Shown piece by piece: positions 9,917-18,155 of a stretch of 39,240 nucleotides of DNA. The notes under the pieces were generated by a model. That model was not told the origin of the DNA and made no database searches. It saw only the letters and a program-made list of their open reading frames with translations. Source of the stretch: Paenibacillus sp. YN15 (GTDB lineage: Bacteria; Bacillota; Bacilli; Paenibacillales; NBRC-103111); assembly GCF_003285005.1 (NCBI RefSeq), contig NZ_QMFA01000007.1:1-39240 (forward strand), given 5' to 3'. Within the stretch, counting starts at the first letter, position 1. Each line of letters begins with the position of its first letter. The translations under genes and the position numbers were made by a program.

Positions 9917-10913
9917 GCACCAGCCGTTGGCCGTCCGCGTCCCAGCGCCAAACCTCTTGGCCGGTCAGATGCACGCCGCCCAAAATCCGCTCCACCCCGC
10001 CCAGCTTGACGTAATCCGCCTTGCCTGCCAGCACATCCTGCCCGTCCGGGGTCAGGTGGACGGTAATGCCGGGCAGCGGCCCGGCGTCTCCGTAGCGGGG
10101 CAGCTCATCCGGGATGCTGAGCCGGATCAAGGGCGCAGCACCGCTGCTCATCCGCCGCAGATAGGCCCAAAAGGCCAAATCCCCGATGCCCAAGAGGGGA
10201 TGCGGATGGGTTGCTGCCGTAAACAGCGGCAGCAGGTGGTGGGTTCCGGCGCTGACGGCCTGAAGCGCCGCGCGCTCTACCAGCCCCAGTCCGTCTGCCA
10301 CGGACGGGAAGCGGGCGAGATGGGCGGCAAAGGCCTCCCGCAGAAAGGGCAACGCCGCCGTATCGGCCTGGAGCAACGCTTCCACCGACCGGGGGTCGGG
10401 GGAGGCGTAGGCCTCCCAGGCCCGGCGGCCCAGCGCCAGCGCTTCTGCGGAAACGGGGCGCCGCCCCGGGTAGAGCCCGGCCAGCTGCTCCGCGGTGAGC
10501 TGGCCCAGCCCGTGAAACGGCTCGATCCCCGGATACGAGCCGATGGTAACAAGCTGGAGGCGGAGAGGAGGGGCAGCGCCCTCCGCCTCCAGGTGAGCCA
10601 GACGATGCAGCAGGAAGGCCTGCATCGTTTGATCGAAGAGATCGTGCTCCATCCAGAGCACGATCTCTTCGCCTTGGGCGGCGGCTTGAGCCAGCGCCGC
10701 CTCCTGTGCGCCGCAGGTTTCGGCGTACAGCGCCTGCGGGATGCCGTACGCCTCCTCCAGGTAAACTCCGCGCTGCTGCCGGATGGCAGGCCCGTCCATC
10801 TGCGGGGCCACCGGCCCCTCCGTATAATCCTCCCGCCACGGAAGAACGGTTCCCTCTATCCCGGCCTTCCGCAGCTTTTCCGCCACCGCATCCCCATTGG
10901 TGATATGCAGCAT
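9876..10913 (-). CDS. DUF1835 domain-containing protein
   Basis: This 345-residue soluble protein starts with HITNGDAVAEKLRKAGIEG and LPWREDYTEGPV, the hallmark of the DUF1835 family. A middle acidic motif (VLWMEHDLFDQ) follows, and a helical C-terminal region that may correspond to DUF3658. No biochemical role is established for the family as far as I know. The ATG at 10913 has GGGGGG 7 nt upstream, better placed than the GTG at 10919. The 3' end overlaps the convergent gene at 9443-9916 by 41 nt. The coding sequence is notably rich in GC and Ala. Confidence 0.8.
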   Translation of the reverse strand: MLHITNGDAVAEKLRKAGIEGTVLPWREDYTEGPVAPQMDGPAIRQQRGVYLEEAYGIPQALYAETCGAQEAALAQAAAQGEEIVLWMEHDLFDQTMQAFLLHRLAHLEAEGAAPPLRLQLVTIGSYPGIEPFHGLGQLTAEQLAGLYPGRRPVSAEALALGRRAWEAYASPDPRSVEALLQADTAALPFLREAFAAHLARFPSVADGLGLVERAALQAVSAGTHHLLPLFTAATHPHPLLGIGDLAFWAYLRRMSSGAAPLIRLSIPDELPRYGDAGPLPGITVHLTPDGQDVLAGKADYVKLGGVERILGGVHLTGQEVWRWDADGQRLVPTPPPSRTGPTAG

Positions 10914-10932
10914 AACCACGCCCCCCTTTCCT

Positions 10933-11096
10933 AGGGGCTGTCTTGGAACTCCGAAGGCAGCAGATTTTGCCGAAGTTTCGTTCCATGCAAGGCACTTTTG
11001 TGCAGGCGTACCGGGGGTACGTCAAACGAAAGTAACGAAGCAGGGGGCGAAAAGGTGGTGAAAGATGCTCCTTTAGCGGGTTCTAAGACAGTCCCT
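10933..11096. repeat. MITE-like intergenic repeat, copy B
   Basis: This 164 bp element is bounded by AGGGGCTGTCTTGGAA and TTCTAAGACAGTCCCT (inverted, two mismatches in 16). It is homologous along its length to copy A at 8468-8624. Its ends resemble those of the larger element at 2425-2770 (AGGGGCTGTC). It has no coding content. Confidence 0.8.
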
Positions 11097-11188
11097 CATT
11101 ACCTCCATTATATCCCATTGGCGGGCAGGAAACATACATTCGCATGAGATTCGCATAAGAAATTAATGCCGGAACCGGCCGCCTGCAA

Positions 11189-11231
11189 TAAAAAAACAGC
11201 CGGGACCCGCCTTGAGGCGGAATCCCGGCTG
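11189..11231 (-). terminator. Rho-independent terminator of the Gld-type operon
   Basis: On the minus strand AGCCGGGA pairs with TCCCGGCT, with an inner CCGCC/GGCGG stem and a TCAA loop, followed by seven T residues (11196-11190). It lies about 60 nt past the stop of the DUF4340 gene. Confidence 0.92.
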
Positions 11232-11291
11232 CTGCTGCCTTATTCCCGCCGCCCGGGAACGTTTGCACACGCCCGAGACGGCATTGTTATC

Positions 11292-12266
11292 TTATTGTCC
11301 GGCTGGAGAAGGAGATGCGCTGGCCGGGGACGGGCTGGCCTCGGCGGCCGCCTCCGCGGTTTGCAATTCCTTCAGCTTGTCGGCTACTGCATCCATATCG
11401 GATGCGCCAAGAGCAAAAGCGAACGGGCCGTCGGTTTTGGCCACCCGGACCAGCTGGTTGTCGATTTTCCCTTCATATATTGCGGGAGCGCCCTCCGTCT
11501 GGGTAATGGTCATCTTCAGCTCGGGAGCGGTCCAGTCCACCTCCGCCCGTTTTTTCGGCAGCCGGTCCGTAGACAGGAAGATCAGCTGGTCCAGCACCCC
11601 GCTGCCCTCCTCCGGCTTCAGCTCCTTATCGCCCAGCTTCCAGGCGGATTCATAGGCTTTTTTGGCGGGATCGGATTTGGTCAGGGTCCACTTTTCCCCT
11701 TTCCACTCCAACTCAATGGCGCTCACCTTGTCGTACTCCACATTGAACACGGATTTATCCAGGAAATCCTCGGCGGTTTTGCTGATGTTGGCAAGCATGG
11801 TGTCGTCCGCTTCATAAACCGTGTTGGCGTCCCCAGTCTTAATGTAGGTGGTGCCGGATACCGGCAGGGGGTTGCCGATGAGAAGCGTCTTTTTGCTGCC
11901 ATCCGCAAGCACGGCCTCCACCTGCTGCAGCGGCTCGGCCAGGCCGAATTCCCCCAAATTGGCGGGGGCTTCGTCCACCACCCCTTTGACTGTCACAGTG
12001 CCAAAGGAGTCTGCCACAGCATCGGCAGCATAAGCCTCCACCGGATAGGCCTCCGGCGCAGTCATTTCCCAGCCGTTTTCGGTCCGCTTCAGCTGTACGG
12101 TGGTTTCTCCGGTGCCCAGCTTCAGTTCCTTCACGTCGGCGCTTTTGACAGCAAAGAGCTCCTGATCCGTTTTGACCTCTTCCTTAAAGAAGTTTTCGCT
12201 CTTGGCATAGGCATAACCGCCGATCAGAACGATCAAGAGGATCAGCGTAGGCAGAAATTTCTTCAT
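11292..12266 (-). CDS. DUF4340 domain-containing protein of a Gld-type ABC system
   Basis: This 324-residue protein has one N-terminal membrane segment (FLPTLILLIVLIGGYAYA, about residues 4-21) and an extracytoplasmic beta-rich region made of repeats like VKELKLGTGETTVQLKRTE and VSAIELEWKGEKWTLTKSD, the pattern of DUF4340. The C-terminus is Ala/Ser/Pro-rich low complexity. It overlaps the upstream GldG-like gene by ATGA, and the ATG at 12266 follows GGAGGAGAAAGGG. DUF4340 proteins are commonly the last gene of GldA/GldF/GldG-like ABC operons; their role is not established. Confidence 0.88.
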   Translation of the reverse strand: MKKFLPTLILLIVLIGGYAYAKSENFFKEEVKTDQELFAVKSADVKELKLGTGETTVQLKRTENGWEMTAPEAYPVEAYAADAVADSFGTVTVKGVVDEAPANLGEFGLAEPLQQVEAVLADGSKKTLLIGNPLPVSGTTYIKTGDANTVYEADDTMLANISKTAEDFLDKSVFNVEYDKVSAIELEWKGEKWTLTKSDPAKKAYESAWKLGDKELKPEEGSGVLDQLIFLSTDRLPKKRAEVDWTAPELKMTITQTEGAPAIYEGKIDNQLVRVAKTDGPFAFALGASDMDAVADKLKELQTAEAAAEASPSPASASPSPAGQ

Positions 12267-13666
12267 CCCTTTCTCCTCCTCCACCAAACAGCTCCCCCTG
12301 CCGCCAGGAAAGCCAGCGGGAAGACGGCGATGGTTCCCCAGAAGATCATCTTTTGCTTGGAGACGGTAATGTACACCTGATCGGGTGCGGCTTCTTCTCT
12401 GGGCCGGATGGTCACCACATCCTTCTGCTCATTGAGCCAGCCGGCGCTGTTCAGGGCGAAATCCCGGTTGCTTTGCTCGGCGATCCAGTCATCCCGCAGG
12501 AACATGGCGTTGCCGATGACGACAGCCTTGGGCTTGTCGTCCTGGGTGGTTATCGCATACCCCAGATCCAGCGGGCCGGTCAGATCACCGTCCACTTTTT
12601 TGATGGAATCCTGGGTCAATTGGGTATTGGTCGAGGTAAAGGGCGCCAGATCCTTTTTGCCGTAGCCCGCATCGCTGGTCCGCAGCAGGGCGCTGAGCTT
12701 GTAATCCGCAAAATCCTTCACCGTGGACAGCGACATAGCCGCCGGGAAGGCGACAATGGCCCGCTGCTCCTCCAACTTGCTGACAATATCGTGGTAGCCG
12801 TATTGGGGCACGATGGTCAAGGGACTGGAGGACAGAGTCTTGGCGGACTCCACCACCAGAGCGTTGTCATTCTGCACCCCAACTGCGGACAATACCTTGT
12901 TCCAGTTGGTCCATTTCTCCATATCCTTGGCCAGACCAACCGCCATATAGAGCTTGCCCTTGTTTTTGACAAAATCGGTGATCAGCGTCGCTTCCTGCTC
13001 GGTGGCGTCCTTTTGGGGAGCCAGAATGATCAGGGTTTCCGCATCCTCGGGAATGGCGCCGGCGGAGTACAGGTTCAGCTCCTTGATTTCCATCCCCTCG
13101 TTCTCCAGACCGCTCCTGAAGGTGTAGGCATCCGAAAGGGTCATCTCATTATGCCCGGTGATGGCGTAGGCGATATGCTTTTGTCCGGAGGTCAGATCCA
13201 CCAGCGCTTGGGTGAATTTGGATTCCCCGCTGAAGGTATAGGTGGTCTGCTGCGATCCGTAGCCGAACAGCTCGGAGCTGGTGACGCTTTTGGTTTTGTC
13301 GCCGCTCTCAAAAATGATGGTGCCATAGGAGCCGATCTCATACTTTTGCGCCAGGGACGGATTCTTCTTGGGGTCCACTTCCTCCCAGGTGAATTTGCTG
13401 CTGCGTTTCTGGTATTCATCCAGCAGGTCCTTGATCTGGCGGCTGACCACCCCTTGGCCCGAATCGGTGAAGGCGATGGCATGCACATCCTGGTTCAGGT
13501 TTTTCAATGTGGTAATGGTTTTGTCGGACAAAGTAAATTTTTTGTTGGCGGTCAAATCCCACTGGGCACCCTTCAAGGAATGCAGGAAGATGGTGAGCAG
13601 GATAAATATTCCCACCACCGCCACCGACAATATGGCGGCGTTAGCGCCTTTGATCCAATTTTTCAC
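12263..13666 (-). CDS. GldG-like ABC transporter auxiliary protein
   Basis: This 467-residue membrane protein has a membrane segment near the N-terminus (about 13-30), a large extracytoplasmic domain typical of ABC-type uncharacterised auxiliary/GldG proteins (LDEYQKRSSKFTWEEVDPKK, AYAITGHNEM, LIILAPQ) and a C-terminal membrane segment (about 443-462, MIFWGTIAVFPLAFLAAGG) ending in WWRRRKG. The start is a GTG at 13666 preceded by AGGAGG. It is encoded between the ABC-2 permease and the DUF4340 gene. By analogy with GldG it assembles with the ATPase and permease; the cargo is unknown. Confidence 0.88.
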   Translation of the reverse strand: MKNWIKGANAAILSVAVVGIFILLTIFLHSLKGAQWDLTANKKFTLSDKTITTLKNLNQDVHAIAFTDSGQGVVSRQIKDLLDEYQKRSSKFTWEEVDPKKNPSLAQKYEIGSYGTIIFESGDKTKSVTSSELFGYGSQQTTYTFSGESKFTQALVDLTSGQKHIAYAITGHNEMTLSDAYTFRSGLENEGMEIKELNLYSAGAIPEDAETLIILAPQKDATEQEATLITDFVKNKGKLYMAVGLAKDMEKWTNWNKVLSAVGVQNDNALVVESAKTLSSSPLTIVPQYGYHDIVSKLEEQRAIVAFPAAMSLSTVKDFADYKLSALLRTSDAGYGKKDLAPFTSTNTQLTQDSIKKVDGDLTGPLDLGYAITTQDDKPKAVVIGNAMFLRDDWIAEQSNRDFALNSAGWLNEQKDVVTIRPREEAAPDQVYITVSKQKMIFWGTIAVFPLAFLAAGGAVWWRRRKG

Positions 13667-13673
13667 AGTCGTA

Positions 13674-13720
13674 TCCTCCTAAGAGTCTTGCCGTGAGGCA
13701 AGACTGGCATCGTAAGCATC
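13674..13720 (-). promoter_or_regulatory. Hairpin leader module directly upstream of the gldG-like ribosome site
   Basis: On the minus strand ATGCTTACG (13719-13711) is followed 5 nt later by a perfect 9 bp hairpin, AGTCTTGCC-TCAC-GGCAAGACT (13705-13684), and 3 nt after that by AGGAGG. The same arrangement, with a different stem sequence, occurs upstream of the U32 gene at 38331-38378. It sits between the ABC-2 permease and the GldG-like gene and could modulate translation or mRNA processing. Confidence 0.55.
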
Positions 13721-13732
13721 TGCTCTGGCGAT

Positions 13733-14443
13733 TTATCTCCAGCGTTTGCGCTCCAGCACTTGAATACTCAGAACCAGGAACATGGCTACCATGGTCACGT
13801 AAAACAGCACGTCCGGCAGGTCAAAAATTCCCTTCTGCAGATTGGTCAGCCGCTGGACAATGGAGAATTGCTCAAAGATGTCGCGGGCCGAGGAAAACAG
13901 GCTGTAACCCAGCCAATCGATGACCCAGAGCAGCAGGAGCATGGCAAACGCCGCGATGCCCGCAATCATCTGATGCGACGACAGGGACGAGCAGAACAGG
14001 CCAACGGCCATCATGGCCGCCCCCAGCAGGAACAGGCTCAGGTACGACAGCCACAGGACCGGCCGATCCAAGGAACCGTAAGTGCCCATAATCGCCGGAT
14101 ACAGAAGGCTGAAGGCCACCAGCAGGAAATGCACCAGCAATGCGGCCATATACTTGCCCAGCACAATTTCGGTCAGACTGGCCGGCGAGGTGAGCAGAAG
14201 CTCATCCGTCCCCTGGCGCAGTTCCTCCGACACCAGCCGCATGGTCAACAAGGGGATGACGAACAGGTAGAACAGAATCATATTGGACATCAGCGGACGC
14301 ATATCCACTGTAAAGGAAGAAAGAAAATCATTGGCAAAAAAGAAACCCGCCAGCAGAAAGTAAAAGGCAAACGCTACATACGCCACCGGCGAATAAAAGT
14401 ACATTTGAAGCTCCTTGCGGCAAATGGCCCAGATTCTACGCAC
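13733..14443 (-). CDS. ABC-2 type permease of a Gld-type ABC system (GldF-like)
   Basis: This 236-residue integral membrane protein has about six hydrophobic segments and the ABC-2 family pattern ICRKELQMYFYSPVAYVA at its N-terminus. The coupling-region motif RLVSEELRQGTDELLLTSPA follows. The GTG at 14443 was chosen: it overlaps the end of the ATPase gene, has AGGGGGCGG 5 nt upstream, and gives the standard N-terminus; the in-frame upstream extension reads into the ATPase gene. It forms the membrane channel with the ATPase encoded upstream. Confidence 0.9.
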   Translation of the reverse strand: MRRIWAICRKELQMYFYSPVAYVAFAFYFLLAGFFFANDFLSSFTVDMRPLMSNMILFYLFVIPLLTMRLVSEELRQGTDELLLTSPASLTEIVLGKYMAALLVHFLLVAFSLLYPAIMGTYGSLDRPVLWLSYLSLFLLGAAMMAVGLFCSSLSSHQMIAGIAAFAMLLLLWVIDWLGYSLFSSARDIFEQFSIVQRLTNLQKGIFDLPDVLFYVTMVAMFLVLSIQVLERKRWR

Positions 14444-15539
14444 GGTTTCCGCCCCCTTCTTCTGCGTCGGCTTCCGCTTCCTTGACATCAGCTGCTCCGA
14501 CGGCGCCAGGTTCAGCCGATTTTGCCGCCTGCGGCGCTTCAGCGCCGGCATTATCCCCGGCTCCGTCCTCCCGGACAATGACCGTGGGGTCCTGGCTGGT
14601 TAATTGCAGGAAGATATCCTCCAGGCTCAGGTTCTCCCGCTTCATCTCAAGAATGGGAAGTCCCAGCTCGGCCATCCGGAAGAAGATGGCTTCCCGAATA
14701 TCCGTGCGGTCTCTGGCGGAGACCAGGAGCGACGAGGTTTCGCGGCTGCCGCCGGCATCTGCGGGAGCTTCCTCCCGCAGCTTGACTGCCTCCACTTGGG
14801 GCAGCAGCGCCAGCTCCCTCAGGATATGCTCACGCTCGCCTCTAATCTCCAGGGAAACTTGGAACTTGTTTTCCATTTGTCCGCTCAGTTCCTCGGGGTT
14901 GCCGTCCATCACAATCTGGCCCTGATTGATGATCAGGACACGGTTGCACAGGGTGTTGACCTCAGGCAAAATATGGGTGCTGAGCAGAACGGTATGCTTT
15001 TCTCCCAGTTCCTTGATCAGCTGGCGGATCTCGATAATCTGCTTGGGGTCAAGGCCGGAGGTCGGCTCATCCAGGATCAACAGGTCGGGCTGATGCAGAA
15101 TTGCCTGGGCCAAACCCAGCCGCTGCCGGTAGCCCTTGGACAATCCTTTAATAATCTGTTTCTCTCTCCCCTTCAGCCCCAGCTTCTCTACCGCTTCCCC
15201 GATGCGGTTTCTCTGCTCCCGAACGGGAATATCCCGCAAGTCGGCCACAAACTTCAGGTAAGCGCCTACCGACATTTCCGGGTACAGCGGCGGCGTTTCC
15301 GGCAGGTAGCCGATTTTGCGGCGCGCCTTCTTCGGATGCTCCGACATGGACAGCCCGTCAACCAGGATTTGCCCCTTGGTCGGGTTCAAGTACCCGGTGA
15401 TCATCCGCATGGTAGTGGTTTTCCCGGCTCCATTGGGCCCGAGAAAACCGACAATCTCCCCACGGCTCATGGAGAAGTCCATATGGCGGACGCCGCGCTG
15501 GTTTTCGTACATTTTGCTGACCTCGCGCACTTCTAACAC
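14436..15539 (-). CDS. ABC transporter ATP-binding protein (GldA-like)
   Basis: This 367-residue ATPase has Walker A GPNGAGKTT (about residue 36), the signature LSKGYRQRLGLAQ, Walker B LLILDEPTSGLDP and the H-loop LLSTHIL. A C-terminal extension of about 60 residues rich in Ala, Glu and Gly follows the usual C-terminal domain of this subfamily. The GTG at 15539 is preceded by GGGGGG at 7 nt; this gives a start right at the domain (VLEVREVSKMY), and the longer reading frame would add a non-conserved leader. It is the first gene of the four-gene operon. Confidence 0.92.
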   Translation of the reverse strand: MLEVREVSKMYENQRGVRHMDFSMSRGEIVGFLGPNGAGKTTTMRMITGYLNPTKGQILVDGLSMSEHPKKARRKIGYLPETPPLYPEMSVGAYLKFVADLRDIPVREQRNRIGEAVEKLGLKGREKQIIKGLSKGYRQRLGLAQAILHQPDLLILDEPTSGLDPKQIIEIRQLIKELGEKHTVLLSTHILPEVNTLCNRVLIINQGQIVMDGNPEELSGQMENKFQVSLEIRGEREHILRELALLPQVEAVKLREEAPADAGGSRETSSLLVSARDRTDIREAIFFRMAELGLPILEMKRENLSLEDIFLQLTSQDPTVIVREDGAGDNAGAEAPQAAKSAEPGAVGAADVKEAEADAEEGGGNRA

Positions 15540-15594
15540 TTGGTTACCCCCCAAATATTCGAATGGATAGATCTTTGCTGCACAAACAGGCAAA

Positions 15595-15612
15595 TTCAAT
15601 ATACGTATTGAA
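15595..15612. promoter_or_regulatory. Possible operator upstream of the Gld-type ABC operon
   Basis: TTCAATATACGTATTGAA is a perfect 7+7 bp inverted repeat with a 4 nt spacer, 56 nt upstream of the ATPase start, in an AT-rich leader with no other gene. It could bind a dimeric repressor. No matching regulator gene is adjacent and no convincing -35 is seen. Confidence 0.4.
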
Positions 15613-15699
15613 CTCTAAACACAGCTTAAAGGAATCTGAAAGCAAGCTTAAAAATATGTGTCTAATTTGTGAACTTTATATCTCTATAAATATAATTAG

Positions 15700-15721
15700 C
15701 CCCCATTGGCTTGAATGGGGG
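15700..15721 (-). terminator. Weak terminator hairpin after the glycoside hydrolase-like gene
   Basis: CCCCCATT (15700-15707) pairs with AATGGGGG (15714-15721) around a 6 nt loop. On the minus strand the following stretch is AT-rich (CTAATTATATTT) but has no clean T-run. It lies about 33 nt past the stop of the last gene of the transporter operon. Confidence 0.5.
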
Positions 15722-15753
15722 CGCAAACAGTCTATAACGAAAAGCCGATTACG

Positions 15754-16797
15754 TTAGTGTCTCAAAGGGATCACCATATTCCAGGTCCGGGAAGCATTTG
15801 TGAATCCTCCCGGACCGTCCGCAGTCGCGGCAAAAAGATGTGTGGGCACACCGTTGTGGAACAACAGAAACGGCCGTTCCAGACTGCCCATTACTCTGTA
15901 GGCCCCATCCTCCCATAATACTTTGCGGGAATAGGCCTGGGGCGGGTCGCACAGTCTCCAATCCAATCCATTAGGCGAAACGGCATGAATGCCTGCATGG
16001 GCTTCTCCGCACCATCTCCCATCCATGTCCTTGGCAATCATTTCGTACCCTTCTGCAGACTGCCATATGAACGGGTCCTCTAAATGGCATTCCGCCTCAG
16101 GAAAAATAGGCGCATCGGTTTGGCTGATATACGTGCTCCTGTAATGACTGGCCCTGGCTGCACCGAAATTCATTCTTCCAAAGTCGGCCAGGCCAGGTCC
16201 TGTGCGGCCTCTTCCTTTGTAGACCAGCAGCACGGAGCCGTCCGGGTGGACGCAGGGGGCCGGATTGCTGGTTAGAAAACTGTCAAATTTTCCCGGACGC
16301 GTTTCCAAAATTGGGCGGTCCATTCGCTCCCAAGGACCAAATACACTTTTGGAGACGGCAAGTCCAATCCGTTTGTTGGAGCGGGCCGCAAGAACCCGGG
16401 TATCCTCCAGTGTCAGAGCTTCCCCTTCCCCGCAACAGCTGCCCTCATAGGTGCTGCCGGTATAATAAAGCAGATAACACCCGTCATGCTTGACAATATG
16501 AGGGTTATGCGTCATTTTTCCGTCCCAGCAGGCAGCCCCTCTTTGCTTCAGCACTACCTCTTGGAAGGTATACGGCCCCTCGGGGAAAACAGACACGGCC
16601 CTGACAATTTCCGATGAAACCAGCCAGCCGGGATGCATGGGAAGACTCTTCGGCCAACGGGAAGCAAACATATGATAGCGGCCGTCCTCTCCGAGAACCA
16701 CCGATCCGCACCACACCCAATATCCTTCCATGCGAAAACCGCCATCAAGCGGCGCCGGAAGCAACCTATCAGCGAGATTCCCGCTACTGCCCTTCAT
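15754..16797 (-). CDS. Five-bladed beta-propeller glycoside hydrolase family protein (GH43-superfamily-like)
   Basis: This 347-residue protein has no signal peptide, so it is probably cytoplasmic. Patterns typical of the arabinanase/GH43/GH32-type five-bladed propeller are visible: WCGSVVLGEDGRYHMFASRW near the N-terminus, MTHNPHIVKHDGCYLLYYTG, SNPAPCVHPDGSVLLVYKG, and ECHLEDPFIW near residue 245. Acidic residues at these blade starts are catalytic candidates, but I cannot assign a family number or substrate. The ATG at 16797 follows AAGGAG; the in-frame extension lies inside the upstream gene. It overlaps that gene by 14 nt and is the last gene of the transporter operon. Confidence 0.75.
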   Translation of the reverse strand: MKGSSGNLADRLLPAPLDGGFRMEGYWVWCGSVVLGEDGRYHMFASRWPKSLPMHPGWLVSSEIVRAVSVFPEGPYTFQEVVLKQRGAACWDGKMTHNPHIVKHDGCYLLYYTGSTYEGSCCGEGEALTLEDTRVLAARSNKRIGLAVSKSVFGPWERMDRPILETRPGKFDSFLTSNPAPCVHPDGSVLLVYKGRGRTGPGLADFGRMNFGAARASHYRSTYISQTDAPIFPEAECHLEDPFIWQSAEGYEMIAKDMDGRWCGEAHAGIHAVSPNGLDWRLCDPPQAYSRKVLWEDGAYRVMGSLERPFLLFHNGVPTHLFAATADGPGGFTNASRTWNMVIPLRH

Positions 16798-18079
16798 GCT
16801 CTTGTTCTCCTTTTCCGCTGGAATCATCATCCGGGGAATTACCGCAGCAAGCAGCCGCCCCCACAGCCAAAATGGACCACTTGCCCGTATAGTCCGTAAA
16901 CGCCTCTTCCCAATTGATTTGCCCAAGTATTGCATGAACCTCAGGGCGGTGGTCATGGATGAAATTCACATAGGGCGCATATTCCGCCCCATTTTCAAAG
17001 GGAATTTCCACAGTTTCCTCCCTTATCCATTCCTTTTCCCCCCGCCGGCAAACCACAAGCCTTGTCCCCGACAGATATATCAGCCTGAGAGTACCTGAAG
17101 CGGCATCATATTCCAGATCGCGGAACTCGAAGGTTGTATCGTCAATCGTCTGAACAGACCAGGCTCCTTCCGACCATACAGCCGCCCTCACCTTTCCTTC
17201 AGGAGCAGCTTGATCTCTGTATCCATAAGCCACTACGGGCATCTTTGCAATCGGATCATATACGGCAACGGGACACATCACCGTATGGCTCCAGCCTTCG
17301 CCGGGAACGGCGGTTTCGATCAGGCCGCGCGTCATCATGTCGTCATACTGAAGGCAGCCGCCAAGATCGGCGCCGTCAGCACTGTACAGATGCCCTTCGG
17401 ACAGATTCAGGGAGGCGTAAAAGCAGCCTTTTCCCTGGCTGGCATGGCCCTGGGGACCGCCCCACATGGACCAGGCCAGATGAATGCGCCCCTGATGCTC
17501 ACTATTGGCCGGCTCATATTCCGTTCCAAACATATAGACCTCGTCAAATTTCTCCGGATCGCTTCTGCCGCTGTCGATAATGGTGACAGGCTCCGACCAA
17601 CTGGTCCCATTATCGCCCGATCTGATGAACCGATAGGTGCGATAAGGATAACGGTTGTCGTCATTGCAGGAGTAGAAGAGCAGCATATCATCCCCCGCCG
17701 TTACAGGAGCAGGATAACAATTGCGGTTTTGGCTGATGGTGCTTCTGGTCCATTCTCCCTCCAGGGAATGGGGATGGGGAGCAGACAGCTGGTAAAGCTC
17801 ATGGGCATGTTTGGCATAGTAGATGCGGGGCCTTCCATCAGGCGATTGGATCATCGCGGGATAATTATGATAATCCCACCTTCCTGTCATGCTGTTGGAG
17901 ACCACGCGAATTTTCCGCTCCCAACAGCAGGCGCTGTGGCAATAGGCCCGCACATAGATATCCATTTCAGGTCCGTTCCAGACCACAAAGGTTTTATTGG
18001 CTTCGGCATCATAATAGCCGGCCCCTACCGGCCGTTGGCAGCCAAAGCTTCCATTTTGGGCAATTTTATAAGGTATCAT
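16784..18079 (-). CDS. BNR_4-type beta-propeller protein, possible polysaccharide lyase or hydrolase
   Basis: This 431-residue protein has propeller-type repeats such as NYPAMIQSPDGRPRIYYAKH, RFIRSGDNGTSWSEPVTI (Asp-box like, SGDNGTSWS) and AVYDPIAKMPVVAYGYRD. The pattern fits BNR-repeat proteins, a group that includes PL24-type lyases and sialidase-like folds. There is no signal peptide at the chosen start, and the C-terminus is unstructured and Cys/Asp-rich. It lies between the solute-binding protein gene (77 nt downstream of it, past a terminator) and the propeller gene that follows. Probably it processes an imported oligosaccharide; substrate unknown. Confidence 0.7.
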   Translation of the reverse strand: MIPYKIAQNGSFGCQRPVGAGYYDAEANKTFVVWNGPEMDIYVRAYCHSACCWERKIRVVSNSMTGRWDYHNYPAMIQSPDGRPRIYYAKHAHELYQLSAPHPHSLEGEWTRSTISQNRNCYPAPVTAGDDMLLFYSCNDDNRYPYRTYRFIRSGDNGTSWSEPVTIIDSGRSDPEKFDEVYMFGTEYEPANSEHQGRIHLAWSMWGGPQGHASQGKGCFYASLNLSEGHLYSADGADLGGCLQYDDMMTRGLIETAVPGEGWSHTVMCPVAVYDPIAKMPVVAYGYRDQAAPEGKVRAAVWSEGAWSVQTIDDTTFEFRDLEYDAASGTLRLIYLSGTRLVVCRRGEKEWIREETVEIPFENGAEYAPYVNFIHDHRPEVHAILGQINWEEAFTDYTGKWSILAVGAAACCGNSPDDDSSGKGEQEHEGQ

Positions 18080-18110
18080 AAAATCACGTATTCTCCCCAG
18101 ACCTTATTGG

Positions 18111-18148
18111 ACAAAAACAAGGAGAGCGCAAGGCATTATGCGCCCTCC
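18111..18148 (-). terminator. Terminator or attenuator after the solute-binding protein gene
   Basis: On the minus strand GGAGGGCGCA pairs with TGCGCTCTCC across an 8 nt loop and is followed by TTGTTTTTG. It sits 8 nt past the stop of the solute-binding protein gene and 32 nt before the next gene, which has the same orientation and no clear promoter of its own. Partial read-through would give less of the two downstream enzymes than of the transporter. Confidence 0.8.
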
Positions 18149-18155
18149 TCAGTTT

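Noticed and set aside
12353-13696. 447-codon plus-strand open frame opposite the GldG-like gene
   Set aside because: Antisense shadow; the minus-strand frame has clear family features, a start signal and operon overlaps.
14444-14578. N-terminal extension of the ABC-2 permease
   Set aside because: It overlaps the ATPase gene and lacks a ribosome site; the GTG at 14443 is well placed.
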